From Piscibacillus salipiscarius JCM 13188 (GTDB lineage: Bacteria > Bacillota > Bacilli > Bacillales > Alkalibacillaceae), in contig NZ_BBCD01000005.1 of the NCBI RefSeq assembly GCF_001311865.1, forward strand, positions 1 through 64,000: 64,000 bases of DNA, in the 5' to 3' direction. Below are positions 9,289-19,517 of the stretch, piece after piece. The stretch's first letter is position 1; the number at the start of each line of letters is the position of its first letter. A program made the position numbers and the translations under genes. The notes under the pieces are model-generated. The model saw nothing but the letters and a program-made list of their open reading frames with translations, was not told the origin of the DNA and ran no database searches.

Positions 9289-10048
9289 CCTCTCCTGATG
9301 AACGCCAGCGTATGACTATTTTCTCAAGCCAGTTAATGAAAATAAAGAATAATAAGCTTAGAGCGACGATGATAAGGATTGCCACAAATACACGGTCAGT
9401 TCGATAAGATGAAGACGCAAGCGTCATGTAATAACCAATTCCCTCACTTGCACCTAACCATTCAGAAATAACAGCTCCCATCACACTATACGTTGCAGAA
9501 ATTTTGAGTCCGGAAAATAAAGACGGCATAGCGTTCGGCCATTCTAATTTCCAGAAAAGCTGCTTACGGCTTGCGCCTGCCATCTGCATATAATGCATGA
9601 GATCCCGGTCCGTTTGTCTAAACCCATCAAGTAGTGAAATAGCAATCGGGAAAAAGCAAACGAGTGTAATGACAATAATTTTCGGAAGCATTCCAAACCC
9701 AAACCACACGACAAGTAGTGGTGCCAGCACAATAACAGGGATGTTTTGCGATAAAATCAGTAAAGGATAAGTCGATTGTTTTAAAAATGGGACTAAATGT
9801 AGGCCTATGGCGACCAAAATTCCAATACTACTTCCGATTAGAAAGCCAACAATAATGAGCTGAACAGTTGCCCATACATGGTGTGAATACTGCCCCCACT
9901 CCGTTATACCGACTTCTAATATTTGTGTTGGAGCTGGAAGTAACCAAGTTGGAACTTGAAATAGCTGAACACACAGCTCCCAGATCAGGAATAGAAGGAT
10001 GATGACCAACGCTGGTCGCCATCCTTGTTTCACTAATGACTTCATCAT
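9266..10048 (-). CDS. thiX: ABC transporter permease (ThiX-like)
   Basis: Membrane subunit with six predicted helices. Residues about 10-30, 75-95, 105-125, 135-155, 190-210 and 225-245 are hydrophobic; the cytoplasmic EAA loop appears as GASRKQLFWKLEWPNAMPSL. 260 residues, typical of the NitT/TauT/ThiX group. The gene overlaps the thiamine-binding gene by 4 bp upstream and the ATPase gene downstream, so subunits are made in one coupled unit. The reading frame is intact. Confidence 0.88.
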   Translation of the reverse strand: MMKSLVKQGWRPALVIILLFLIWELCVQLFQVPTWLLPAPTQILEVGITEWGQYSHHVWATVQLIIVGFLIGSSIGILVAIGLHLVPFLKQSTYPLLILSQNIPVIVLAPLLVVWFGFGMLPKIIVITLVCFFPIAISLLDGFRQTDRDLMHYMQMAGASRKQLFWKLEWPNAMPSLFSGLKISATYSVMGAVISEWLGASEGIGYYMTLASSSYRTDRVFVAILIIVALSLLFFIFINWLEKIVIRWRSSGEGGSSETS

Positions 10049-10335
10049 CTATACTTCTCCGTTAACTCACCCATCGTAATTCCTTCAGGCCGGTACGCTA
10101 TTTTAACCTGAGAAATCACACTAGGGCTGCCCAGTTCGGTCATTTTCTCGTTCATATTTTCAACCACTGATAACAGCTTTGATAATTCGCCTTCCATAGT
10201 CGTTTCAAGGGCATTCACTTGATACGTTACTCCAGAATCCTCGATTAATTTAATCGCTTCATCGACGTATGGAATCACGTCTTCACCGTTTTTAGTTTTA
10301 GGAATGATTTGAATACTAACCAGTGCATTTGCCAC
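10045..10335 (-). CDS. MTH1187/YkoF-type thiamine-binding protein
   Basis: 96-residue member of the MTH1187 (DUF77) family, ferredoxin-like fold, which forms oligomers and in related operons binds thiamine or its precursors in the cytoplasm. Typical opening ALVSIQIIPKTKNGEDVIPYVD, then SGVTYQVNALETTMEGEL and a final VKIAYRPEG strand. It sits between the substrate-binding protein gene and the permease gene, with spacings of 2 bp and minus 4 bp, showing it is a true member of this TPP-regulated transport operon. Confidence 0.85.
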   Translation of the reverse strand: MANALVSIQIIPKTKNGEDVIPYVDEAIKLIEDSGVTYQVNALETTMEGELSKLLSVVENMNEKMTELGSPSVISQVKIAYRPEGITMGELTEKYR

Positions 10336-10337
10336 CT

Positions 10338-11317
10338 TTATTCCTCCTCAGGTAAAAACTCGTTCGTAAACGCCGCTTCAGCATCTAATGGCTTCTCTAG
10401 TAAATCATGCTCTAACATCCATTCAGCATAGTTTTCCCAAACTTTAAGCTTTTGAATCCCCCACTGATTGGCGTCATCTTGATATCTTGGCGATAACCAT
10501 TCTTGACTCGCTTTAACGAGCTCAGGGTCAAGGTCAGGTACTGCTTCAATTAAGATGTTAGCTGATTCTTCTGGATTGTCGATTGCAAACTGATACCCTT
10601 TGGATGCGGCATTCATAATTTTGTACAGTTTCAGAGTTTTCGTTGATCATGTCTTCATTCGTTGCGATGACTGGCGTATAGTAATCTAGCTTTTCACTAT
10701 AATCCGTTAAATAGATCATATTAAGCGGAGTGCCTCTTAATTCTGCTTCAATTCCAGTCCACCCATAATAGATCCAGGCAAAGTCAACATCGCGCTTAAC
10801 AGCTGTAAAAAGTCAGCATCACCAATATTTACAATTTCAACTTTATCGACATCTGCTCCTTCTTGCTGCATCAGTGATGACAATACAGCTTTTTCTAATG
10901 GTGCTCCCCAGCCGCCATATTTTTTACCTTCAAAATCTTTTGGCGACGTAATCCCTTTATCTTTCGGCGAGGCAAATCCGGATGTATTATGCTGAATGAT
11001 GGCAGCGATTGAAACGATAGGAACATCTTGAATTCGCGCTTCCGTAATACCTTCTTGATAACTAATGCCAAAATCCGCTTGGCCTGATGCGATTAACTGA
11101 TCGGCGCTCGCTTCACCCGGCATAATTATTTCAACGTCTAATCCTTGTTCTTTAAAATAACCCTTTTCTTTGGCTACATAAATGCCAGTATGATTCGTAT
11201 TTGGCGTCCAATCTAGTACAAATTTAATGTCTTTTAAATCTTCACTTTCCTCACTATTGTTACCACAAGCTGATAACAATAGAAGTAAGGCAAAATAAAA
11301 AGCATCATCTTTTTCAT
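10338..11317 (-). CDS. thiY: NMT1/THI5-like substrate-binding lipoprotein (ThiY-like; frameshifted)
   Basis: Extracytoplasmic binding protein for a thiamine pyrimidine precursor. After correcting a T run near 11300, the start ATG 11317 leads into a signal peptide with lipobox LLSAC followed by [11 protein letters not shown]. The domain shows [17 protein letters not shown], the NMT1/THI5 hallmark, and [13 protein letters not shown]. Further frame changes occur near 10790 and 10625, so the protein is read in four pieces. In Bacillus halodurans ThiXYZ imports formyl-aminopyrimidine for thiamine salvage; the same role here is inferred from the riboswitch and gene set. Confidence 0.85.
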
Positions 11318-11376
11318 GTTAAAAATCCCCCCCTTGTCTTGTCATAACTAGACTAGTTGAAAGGGAATTTTATGTA

Positions 11377-11405
11377 TAAAAATACCCTAGGACTATGCCT
11401 AGGGT
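11377..11405 (-). terminator. Riboswitch-controlled attenuator
   Basis: Minus strand ACCCTAGG-CATAGT-CCTAGGGT followed by ATTTTTAT, between the TPP aptamer and the thiY start. It is the likely expression platform: the hairpin forms when TPP is bound. Confidence 0.75.
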
Positions 11406-11433
11406 TCACGTTTTGTTCATTAACATAAATGGT

Positions 11434-11522
11434 GTTCCCTACGCTGGTGTCAGCCAGGTCAGGTTCTAAGGGTCAGTATCTTACGGATACAATCTCAACC
11501 AGCAACACTGGTCCCCCTACAA
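11434..11522 (-). promoter_or_regulatory. TPP riboswitch (THI box)
   Basis: The minus strand shows the conserved aptamer blocks in order: GTAGGGGGACC, GGTTGAGAT, ACCCTTAGAACCTGA, CTGG, then ACCAGCGTAGGGA. It lies 120-200 bp upstream of thiY and explains repression of the operon when thiamine pyrophosphate is plentiful. Confidence 0.95.
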
Positions 11523-11585
11523 CTTAATCTAGTTATGCTTTTGTCAATCTTAGTATGACAAAATCTTAAGGTGATTGCAACTCAT

Positions 11586-12906
11586 TTAGTTGTTTAATAA
11601 GGCGCGGTCAGCTTGAATATAACCAGCACCATACGTGTTGCGATCACCTAGACTTTCAGCCGTTTCCATTAGTACATTTTTCACCTCATCCGGTGATAAA
11701 GAAGGGTTTTGTTCTAAAATCAAAGCAACGACTCCGGCACAAATTGGCGTGGCCATAGATGTACCTGACATCGTAAAGTAGTATTCACCTACTCTAGCAC
11801 TCTTTTGAAGCCTATCAATATAAGAATTTGGTGATCTTAAAGAAATAATATCGACACCTGGAGCAACAACATCAGGCTTCACTTCGTTATAAATGGTTGG
11901 CCCGCGGCTTGAGAACTCAGCTATTCGATCATCTTGTCGTTCGATAGTACCTCTGTCATCCATCGCCCCAACTGTTATCACTTTATTACTAATGCCTGGA
12001 CTTGCGATCGATTGTTGATCTGGGCCTTCATTACCTGCTGCAACACAGACGACAATTCCCGCATCCCATGCAGCTTCGACGATTTGAACCATTGGGTCAT
12101 CATCTTCTGTTGGATATGAACGACTCGCAGGTGTTCCTAAAGACATTGAAATTACACCAATATTTAGCCTATCTTTATGATCGATACACCACTGAACACC
12201 TTCCATGACCGTTGATAAAGAGCCAGACCCCATTTTATCTAAAACTTTAATCCCTATAATGTTGGCTTTGGTGGCAGGACCTTGATACTGTCCTTCTGAC
12301 ATAGCGCCATTACCCGCGACATCCCCAGCACAGTGGGTGCCGTGTCCGTTATCATCATATGCATCATTATTTTGATTGACTAAATCAACAAATTCCACAA
12401 TTCGACCGTCTAAATCAGGGTGTTGATGCACACCTGTATCTAACACCGCAACATTAACGCCATCACCAGTGTAAGGCAGGTCGCTTCCTTCTGAATTTTT
12501 GCACCAACAGTTGGTGTAGCCACATCGAGAAATGCCAATACTTGTCGGTCAGCATATACTTTTTGACTTTAGGACAATTGTCCAACAAATCTACTAAAGC
12601 ATCTGGCGTCAACTTAGCTTGGCAGCAACCAATCACTGTTAACACCTTTTCCATTCGGCACCCAAAATGACGATCAGTCACTTTATCTATATTATTGAGT
12701 TCTTCAACAAGGTCACACGAACTCTGATCAAACTGTACAATCACATTATAGCGCTTAGATTTCTTAAAGATTTTATCCATATACTTGTGTAAGAAGCACG
12801 GTGTATATTTAAAAGGCTGATACATGTGAAGTAAATCATCGCGCAGGCGGCGATCTAGTTTATGAGCGTGGTGCCTAATTGCCTGAATCATAGATAGTTG
12901 AAACAT
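11586..12906 (-). CDS. aprX: AprX-type intracellular subtilisin-like serine protease (one frameshift)
   Basis: S8-family protease closely resembling Bacillus AprX, which is cytoplasmic and lacks a signal peptide. N-terminal region: AHKLDRRLRDDLLHMYQPFK and TPCFLHKYMDK match the AprX N-terminus. Catalytic triad: Asp in VLDTGVHQHPDLDGR, His in DDNGHGTHCAGD, Ser in SGTSMATP, with oxyanion Asn in AAGNEGP. The frame breaks around 12450-12500, between the prodomain-like part and the catalytic Asp. I chose ATG 12906 rather than 12909 for spacing to GAGG. Length about 440 residues, as for AprX (about 442). No partner gene. Confidence 0.92.
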
Positions 12907-13070
12907 CATCTCACCTCTCTTTTAATAGATTCCTTATTAATCTATTAAAATTAAGTGAGAACGTAACGGTCAGTGTACTAGATTTATGAGATTAGGTGAA
13001 TTAATGAATCAATAATATAAGAATCGTATAAAGTGTTTAGTTTATATCCCAGGTTCAACTAACGTCTACC

Positions 13071-14187
13071 TTATTCTTCTTTAATTGCTTGGTTCACGTC
13101 ATAATCTTCTATTTGAAGTTCCGTTGGTACACCTAACACGAGTCTTGCAAGCTCTGCCCCTAAATACGGACCACTTGTGAGTCCGGATGCACCTAATCCA
13201 TTAGCTACGAGTAACCCATTAAACTGTTGTACAGGACCAATAACCGGAAGAAAACCAGGAGTATATGGCCTAAAGCCACTCTCGTTTCAATAACTGAGCT
13301 ATCATCTAATCCAGGAGCTACTTCCAAAGCTTTTCCTAACATTTCATGAATACCAGCTGTTGTGTTTCTATAATCAAATTCGACTTCATCTGTTCTCGTT
13401 GCACCTACGACGATTTTGTTATCATCAAACGTAAGTAAATATGAATTATTTGGAGGCATAACAACAGGCCAGCCACCTGTTTCTAAATGATGATACCTTA
13501 AATGAATAATCTGCGCTCGCTGGTGAGTAACTTGAAACGTTAAACCTAGTGCTGAAGTAACTGTTTGGACCAAGCACCACTTGTGTCGATGACTTGATTA
13601 GCTAGCAATTTTTCTCCGTTAACTTCAGCTCCTATAACGTAATAACCATCAGTTAAAATTTGAGCTGAACCACGCATGACTGTCGCCCCGTTTTTCTCTG
13701 CTCCTCTAATGAGTGAATCACGCATGGCTCGTCCATCGACCCTTGCTCCACCACTGACATAGACAGCACCATAATCTTCTGACAATAACGGAAAGTAGCT
13801 CCTCGCTTCTTCAGGTGACAGTAATTTGATGTCACCTATTTCAGGGGCGTCTTCTCTTCGTTTCTTAGCACGTTCTACCATTTTTTCAAGCTTTGTCTGA
13901 TCTGTATGTAAACTAATGGTTCCAACTTGTTTATAGCCAACATCTGCTTCGCCATCCTCAGTAAGCATATTAACTAGCTCAGGATAATACTTAGCACCAC
14001 CTTTTACCATGCGGTACCAAGCCTTATTACGTCTTTGAGATAACCAAGGACAAACAATTCCGGCTGCAGCATCGGTAGCTTGCCCTAGATCTTGCCGGTC
14101 GACTAAAGTGACTTCAGCACCTTTTTTCGCTAAATGATAAGCTGCTGAAGCACCTAGAATACCGCCGCCTATAACAATCACTGACAT
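13071..14187 (-). CDS. FAD-dependent D-amino-acid/glycine-oxidase-like oxidoreductase (two frameshifts)
   Basis: DAO-family flavoenzyme. The N-terminal dinucleotide motif VIVIGGGILGASAAYHLAKKGAEV and VDRQDLGQATDAAAGI bind FAD. The middle part VDGRAMRDSLIRGAEKNGA and the C-terminal ANGLGASGLTSGPYLG-type segment (near 13150-13200) are typical of YurR-like enzymes that oxidise amino-acid amines. ATG 14187 is chosen because GGAGTG lies 6 bp upstream. Frame changes occur near 13560 and 13270. Length about 372 residues. Substrate not determinable. It stands alone, divergent from the SLAP-domain gene. Confidence 0.82.
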
Positions 14188-14301
14188 ATAATTCACTCCA
14201 ACTTCTTGTTGTTTCTAATTGGCATTATATTAGATAAAACTTTAGCGTTAAACAAATATCGATTATAATAAACACAAATAAACCTTTTGGAGGTTAAGTG
14301 G

Positions 14302-14671
14302 ATGCAGCAACTTCAGTTTGAAGAAAAATGGGACAAAACCATATCTGATCAAGACCGTCGTAAAATCGAAGAAGTTTTTGAAGAGACGAAGAATCATGAT
14401 GACTTTGAATTTGAGCCTGTCACATTATGGCAAGCGAATAATCACAAAGACGAATTGCTCGTAACAGCTCTATTACATAACCGAAGTGATAAGACTGTTT
14501 CGTTTAATGATGTTCATATCACTTATAAAACATTAGACGCCCCCATCGCAGAGCGTGATTTTAACATTCCAAGACTACAAATCCCCCCCGACAACGAGTA
14601 TGCCTTGGACATTTATTTTCCCAGATTCAAAAGTCGATGATCCAACATTAGGTGTGCTGAATATTACTTAA
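14302..14671 (+). CDS. SLAP-domain protein (frameshift near the end)
   Basis: Small cytoplasmic protein carrying one SLAP domain, a Bacillales family linked by name to accessory-Sec and surface-layer export; its function is not established. Features seen: FEEKWDKTISDQDRRKIEEVF, then NHKDELLVTALLHNRSDKTV, then a proline-rich PRLQIPPDN stretch before YALDIYFP. The start is ATG 14302, 8 bp after GGAGG. As read it ends RFKSR; removing one C from CCC at 14620-14622 gives PDSKVDDPTLGVLNIT and a stop at 14671, overlapping the convergent desR gene by 8 bp. Confidence 0.75.
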
Positions 14672-15262
14672 GCCACCCTTTTTCTTTAATTTTTGATACT
14701 GCTTCAACTCGATTAGATACTTCTAATTTATCAAAAATCACGGAAATATAGTTTCGGACTGTTCCGTACGTTAAAATAATTTTTGTGCAATTTCTTTTGT
14801 GCTTAAGCCCTCTGCAATGAGTTCAATGACTTCTGTTTCACGTTCAGTTAACGGATTGGGCTCTTCAAATGCAAGGTCAATAAGCTCTGGAGCATAAACC
14901 TTACGTCCTTTCATAATGGAGCGAATGGAATTGGCTAAGTCTTCGCTCGGGCTGTCTTTAAGTAAATAGCCGCTTACCTTAGCTTTTCTAGCTCGTTCAA
15001 AATAACCTGATCTTGCAAATGTCGTTAAAATAATCGTCTGACAAGGTGCATCCATTAATTCCTCAGCTGCATCTAAACCAGTTTTTATTGGCATTTCAAT
15101 ATCCATAATGCATATATCTGGATTTAAATCGCGAACAAGTTTAATCACTTCTTCTCCATTTGAAGCTTGACCAACGACTTCCATATCATCTTCAAGGTCT
15201 AAAAGTGACCCTAGTGCCCCAAGTAACATCTGTTGGTCTTCTGCAATGACGATTTTAATCAT
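14664..15262 (-). CDS. desR: DesR-type response regulator (frameshift in output domain)
   Basis: NarL-family regulator, partner of DesK in membrane-fluidity sensing. The receiver domain has the acidic pocket (AEDQQ), phospho-acceptor Asp in CIMDIEMP at about residue 54, Thr in ILTTFAR and Lys in LLKDSPSEDLANSIRS. The LuxR-type output NPLTERETEVIELIAEGLSTKEIAQKL breaks in a TTT run near 14775; correction gives GTVRNYISVIFDKLEVSNR and an end at 14664. Similarity to Bacillus DesR is high throughout. It overlaps desK by 4 bp. Confidence 0.92.
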
Positions 15263-16392
15263 CTCGCATCCTCCCTATTGATTTGCTGTGTGACATTTGG
15301 TATTTGTATTTCTATTCGAGTTCCTGAATTGGTCTTTAAATTAAATTTGCCATTCACAAATTCTAACCGTTCAGATATTCCGCGAAGGCCATGCCCTTTA
15401 GATTGTTTGGATTGATCAATTCCTACTCCATCATCTTGTATCAACATCTTCACTTCATTAGGCGATTCGTTAATGTCGATTAAACAGTGACTTGCTTCAC
15501 TATGTTTAACAACATTTGTGACGGCTTCTTTTAGGCACATACTTAACACATCTTCAACTAACGCTGGTGATTGTTTAAGCTCCAAATCACCTTTTATTGT
15601 AACTTCAATTCCAGCTGCATCTAATAACTGTTTAACATGCTTAATTTCATCATCTAACTTAGCACCACGCATATCAGAAAGCATATCCCTAACTTCTTTT
15701 AAAGCCGTTCGGGCTGTTTTATTGATATCGGTAATCTCACTTTTAGCTTTTAAGGTATCTTTGTCAATAAGTCGTTTTAGCTAAATCACTTTTAAGACCA
15801 ATTAAAGAAAGCTTCTGCCCTAACGTATCATGTAAGTCGCGTGCAATCCTCTGACGCTCTTCGTAAACGAGTAACTGCGATATTTTTTCATTTGCATCGA
15901 CTAATTGTGCTTCTAACTTTTGTCTTTTCAACCTGTTATACGTGTTAATTGGAAGTAAAATGACACCTAAAATCGCTATAACAATAAACGGCAACTGATA
16001 CTGAAATAGCTCTTCTTGCGTGAAGACACTAAAGCCAGCCGCTATAAGTGTTGTGACAATATGTACAACATATAACGTAATAAATCCACCTTTATGCTTG
16101 ATGTTTCCTATGAAAAACGCTAAAAACAACGCGAAATATACATAACCATATACAAGTGACATCCCAATATTAATCAGCATCATGATCGATACACATACGT
16201 ATAAAAACCAGCCATTTGATAAGAAAGATAACCGGTATGACGCAAAGAAAATAGCAATTAAAATGATCCCTAATATCGCTTCTAACCATGACGTTGAGCG
16301 AAAAATAAAATAAATGGTAATAAACTAAAAATAATCCATACATAGATACTTAAGCTTAAGTTTTTCGGAAAAATATTATACCAATTCTGCAT
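15259..16392 (-). CDS. desK: DesK-type membrane thermosensor histidine kinase (frameshifted)
   Basis: HPK7-class kinase that senses membrane thickness and cold. The N-terminal half has about five membrane helices (first codons MQNWYNIFPKNLSLSIYVW), the linker ends in RQRIARDLHDTLGQKLSLIG with the phosphorylated His, and the ATPase domain has CLKEAVTNVVKHSEASHC (N box), QDDGVGI (G1) and KGHGLRGISERLEF (G2). Frame changes near 16300-16320 and at about 15770. Order des-desK-desR is as in Bacillus subtilis. GAGG upstream of ATG 16392. Confidence 0.92.
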
Positions 16393-16437
16393 GTAGTGGA
16401 TGTCCTCTCATATAGAATACTCCTATTATACCAAAGA

Positions 16438-16465
16438 AGAAGCCTCCAATTAATTGAAGGCTTCT
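16438..16465 (-). terminator. Hairpin between des and desK
   Basis: AGAAGCCT / AGGCTTCT stem with an AT-rich loop, then TCTTTGG on the minus strand. Weak T tail, so possibly a partial terminator that lets some transcription enter desKR. Confidence 0.55.
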
Positions 16466-16523
16466 GACTCATTTATTATACTGTTTCCTCACGTTTTTAA
16501 GGATACGTTTTGCGAACCTTGAT

Positions 16524-17514
16524 TTAACAAAGTTTTGACTTCTTTAAAGCTGACAAATTTTTATTCGTTTCATCAAACAATCTAAATCTAATGGATTTTA
16601 GACTAGATTTTACGGTAATCGTTGTTGCTTGTTGAAGTGGTGGCGTCGACTCATGTGCATCCTCTAAGTTATAGTTTGGAACCTTTGGACTTAGGTGGTG
16701 AACATGGTGGTAGCCAATGTTACCTGTAATCCACTGTAAGACTCTTGGTAGTTTATAGTACGAGCTGCCATCAATAGCTGCTTTAACGTAATCCCATTCT
16801 TCTTCATCTTCAAAATAGGAATCTTCAAATTGGTGCTGTACATAGAATAACCAAATCCCAAGACTTCCTGATACAAACATAATTGGTAAGTGGACCATCA
16901 AGAAACTCTGCCAACCGACTAATAAAATTAGAACTGTGACTAAAGCAACAATGGACACATTCGTTAGGTAAGTGTTACGAATTTCATTCTTCTTCGCCTC
17001 TTTACGATTCATACGGTTTGTCACAAGGAACAAATACAGTGGTCCAAGTACAAACATTACAAATGGGTTTCTATATAAGCGATACTGGAAACGTTCTAGT
17101 TTCGAAGCATTAACGTACTCTTCAACTGTCATAATCCACACATCACCTGTACCACGCTTGTCTAAATTACTACTTGTCGCGTGATGGATCGCATGTTCAC
17201 GTCTCCACTTCTCGTAAGGGAACATCGTAATAATACCTGTTATTGTCCCGATAATATGGTTCGCCTTACGGTTTTTAAAAAGGATCCATGACCGCAGTCG
17301 TGGAAAATAATAAACGTTCTTACGACGAACCCTGCTGCGACGACTGTACACGCTAATGATAACCAAATTGACACCGATAATGAAGCATAAGCTAAATACC
17401 ATAAATAAATACTGGTGGAATCGTATTAATAATTTGCCATACACTGGCTTTCGCATCTGATTGTTCAAATTGTTTCATACTCTTTTTAAGTTGTGCTAAT
17501 TTTGAATGACTCAT
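16524..17514 (-). CDS. des: Acyl-lipid desaturase (Des), cold-induced (frameshifted)
   Basis: Membrane di-iron desaturase that introduces a double bond into phospholipid acyl chains at low temperature. The three histidine boxes are present: FHDCGHGSFFKN (restored by one T near 17280), REHAIHHATSSNLDKRGTGD and GYHHVHHLSPKVPNY. FYVQHQFEDSYF is also diagnostic. About 330 residues. ATG 17514 has AAGGAGGC upstream. Several frame changes lie in the first 100 codons. It is upstream of and co-oriented with desKR, and DesR-like sites precede it. Confidence 0.93.
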
Positions 17515-17609
17515 TAAATAGCCTCCTTGAAACCATCTTTATGACCTAGTCTTAATGTTAAAGAAATTACTTTGATGACAGTAGTCATGAACGTCAGTAA
17601 TTATCCATT

Positions 17610-17730
17610 ACATTTGTCATATGACGTCCTTGTTAGTACTTATATTGTTTCAAAGAGGCTCGTGTATATGAGTACTAATAAACAAGTTATGGCAATCATC
17701 ATATCATGATATGACATTTGTCATACCGAC
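17610..17730 (-). promoter_or_regulatory. Putative DesR operator sites upstream of des
   Basis: Two copies of an ACATTTGTCATA motif: ACATTTGTCATATGACGTC at 17610-17628 and GACATTTGTCATACCGAC at 17713-17730, plus a related TGACAGTAGTCATGA near 17576. In B. subtilis DesR binds GTCAT-type repeats upstream of des. The motif repeat is seen; binding is inferred. Confidence 0.55.
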
Positions 17731-17787
17731 TGTAAAACATTAACATGAAAAGGCATTTAGTTTTAAAGTGATTAAGAAGCAATTGAT

Positions 17788-17939
17788 TTTATGGGACATT
17801 ATTAAACGTTTATGGGACATTCTTTTTGTCGAAGCTGGGCATTTTGGACAATTTTTGAGACACTGAAAACTGGTTTATGAGACATTGCGGGCTATTTATG
17901 GGACATTGGGGCGTTAATTTGAGACATTCGCCAGTGTAA
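17788..17939. repeat. 21-bp-period array B (7 units, core ATGGGACATT)
   Basis: Cores at 17791, 17812, about 17833 (degenerate), 17855, 17877, 17898 and 17919: spacings 21, 21, 22, 22, 21, 21. Core (A/T)TG(G/A)GACATT usually preceded by TTT; the other half of each unit varies. It lies upstream of des and directly after the amidase terminator. Confidence 0.85.
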
Positions 17940-17941
17940 AA

Positions 17942-17970
17942 AAGCTTTTGCACAACCCGTGCAAAAGCTT
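17942..17970 (-). terminator. Amidase terminator
   Basis: 12-bp perfect stem AAGCTTTTGCAC / GTGCAAAAGCTT with a 5-base loop; the minus strand continues with TTTTTT. Confidence 0.88.
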
Positions 17971-17989
17971 CACCAGTTTTATTTAGAAT

Positions 17990-19426
17990 TTAATTTCGGC
18001 GCAACTCTTTTTGTGATGCTTGCTCATAACCATAAGCGATTTCAATTAAAGTTGGTTCTGAGAAAGCCGTGCCTGTAAAGGTGATACCAACAGGCTCATT
18101 CTTCTTCGTTAATCCAACTGGAACCGTAATAGATGGATAGCCCGCCTTCGCCGGAATTCCTGCCCCAATATTATTCGGGAAGACGATCGCTTCTAGCTTG
18201 TGTTCATCTAATGTATAGTCAATTCCTTCTTCTTTAGACAAACGTTGGTCATCGAGTAACTCTTTTAAGTAATCTGGGTCGGTCAATAAACCAGACGTTT
18301 TCTGGGCTTCCAAGAACCACTTTTGTCCGTACTTCAACGTTTCTTCTTCATTTTGATTGTGAAAATCAATGACATCATCGAGTGAACGGACAGCCACATC
18401 ACTCGATATCGTTTTTAAATAAGCGTTTAAACTATTTTAAATTCATGAATCATGACCCCTAATCCCCAGTTGTGCTCGGTAGTAGGATGGTGATGTCAAA
18501 CACTTCAGCGCCTTGTGATTTAAGCACTTGAATAGCTTCGTTCATAAGCTTTTGTTTTTCTTCGTCAATAGCATCAAAGTAAGATTCACGGGCAATCCCA
18601 ATTCGTTTGCCGTTTAATCCATCTTTTTTAATCGAAGAGATAATTCTTGTTTAAAAAAAAGGTGTCGCTTTGCTTGTTGCTGCATCTTTTCGTCTTCACC
18701 CATAATAGCTTGAAAAAACGTGAACAGCATCTGCCACCGTTTTCGCCATTGGCCCTGCCGTATCCTGAGTATGAGAGATTGGTATAATACCGCTTCGGCT
18801 AACCGTTCCAACAGTTGGTTTTATACCAACTAAGGAATGCTGGCTTGAAGGACTCAAAATCGAACCTGACGTCTCTGTGCCAATGGATACTGTGGCAAAA
18901 TTAGCAGCAACTGCAGCACCAGGACCTGCACTCGAACCACCAGTATCAATTTCACCAGGTCCATAAGGATTTAATACTTGTCCAGCTCTTGAGCTATATC
19001 CATTTGGCATACCTTCTGTCATAAAATTTGCCCACTCCGTTAAGTTAGCTTTTCCTAAAATGACCGCACCTGCTTCATGCAACTTTTCCGCAACAAATGA
19101 ATCATTTTTAGCGACATGGTCTTTTAAAGCTAGAGAGCCAGCTGTTGTATGCATTTTGTCACCGGTGTCTATATTATCTTTTAACACAACTGGAATGCCG
19201 TGAAGTGGCCCACGCGGACCCTGTTCTTTTCGTTCAACATCCAGTGATTCGGCAATAAACAATGCATCTGGATTGATTTCTGCAATCGAATTAATGTTAG
19301 GTCCATCTTGGTCGTAAGTCGCAATGCGATCAAGGTAAATCAAAACTAGCTCACGAGAGTAAGTTCACCCTCCGATAATCTTTGTTGTAATTGTTCAATC
19401 GTTTCATTTAAAAAGTCGTTCTTCAT
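17990..19426 (-). CDS. Amidase-signature-family hydrolase (frameshifted)
   Basis: Cytoplasmic amidase of the GatA/AS family hydrolysing carboxamides. The Ser-cis-Ser-Lys triad is visible: Lys in GIPVVLKDNIDT, cis-Ser and nucleophile in TGGSSAGPGAAVAA followed by GTETSGSILSPS. IKPTVGTVSRSGIIPISHTQDTAGP is the typical strand after it. The C-terminal part carries GYPSITVPVGL, GITFTGTAFSEP. ATG 19426 has GGGGGAG upstream. Frame changes near 19365, 18720, 18640 and 18420. Its start is 92 bp from a divergent formamidase-like gene, so both may share control of amide use. Confidence 0.85.
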
Positions 19427-19517
19427 TTGTCTCCCCCTGATTTATTTGAATATTTTTATTAATTTTGACATAATTAGCTTTGCTGTACAACGATAATAGA
19501 TTAAAGGAGCATAAGAT

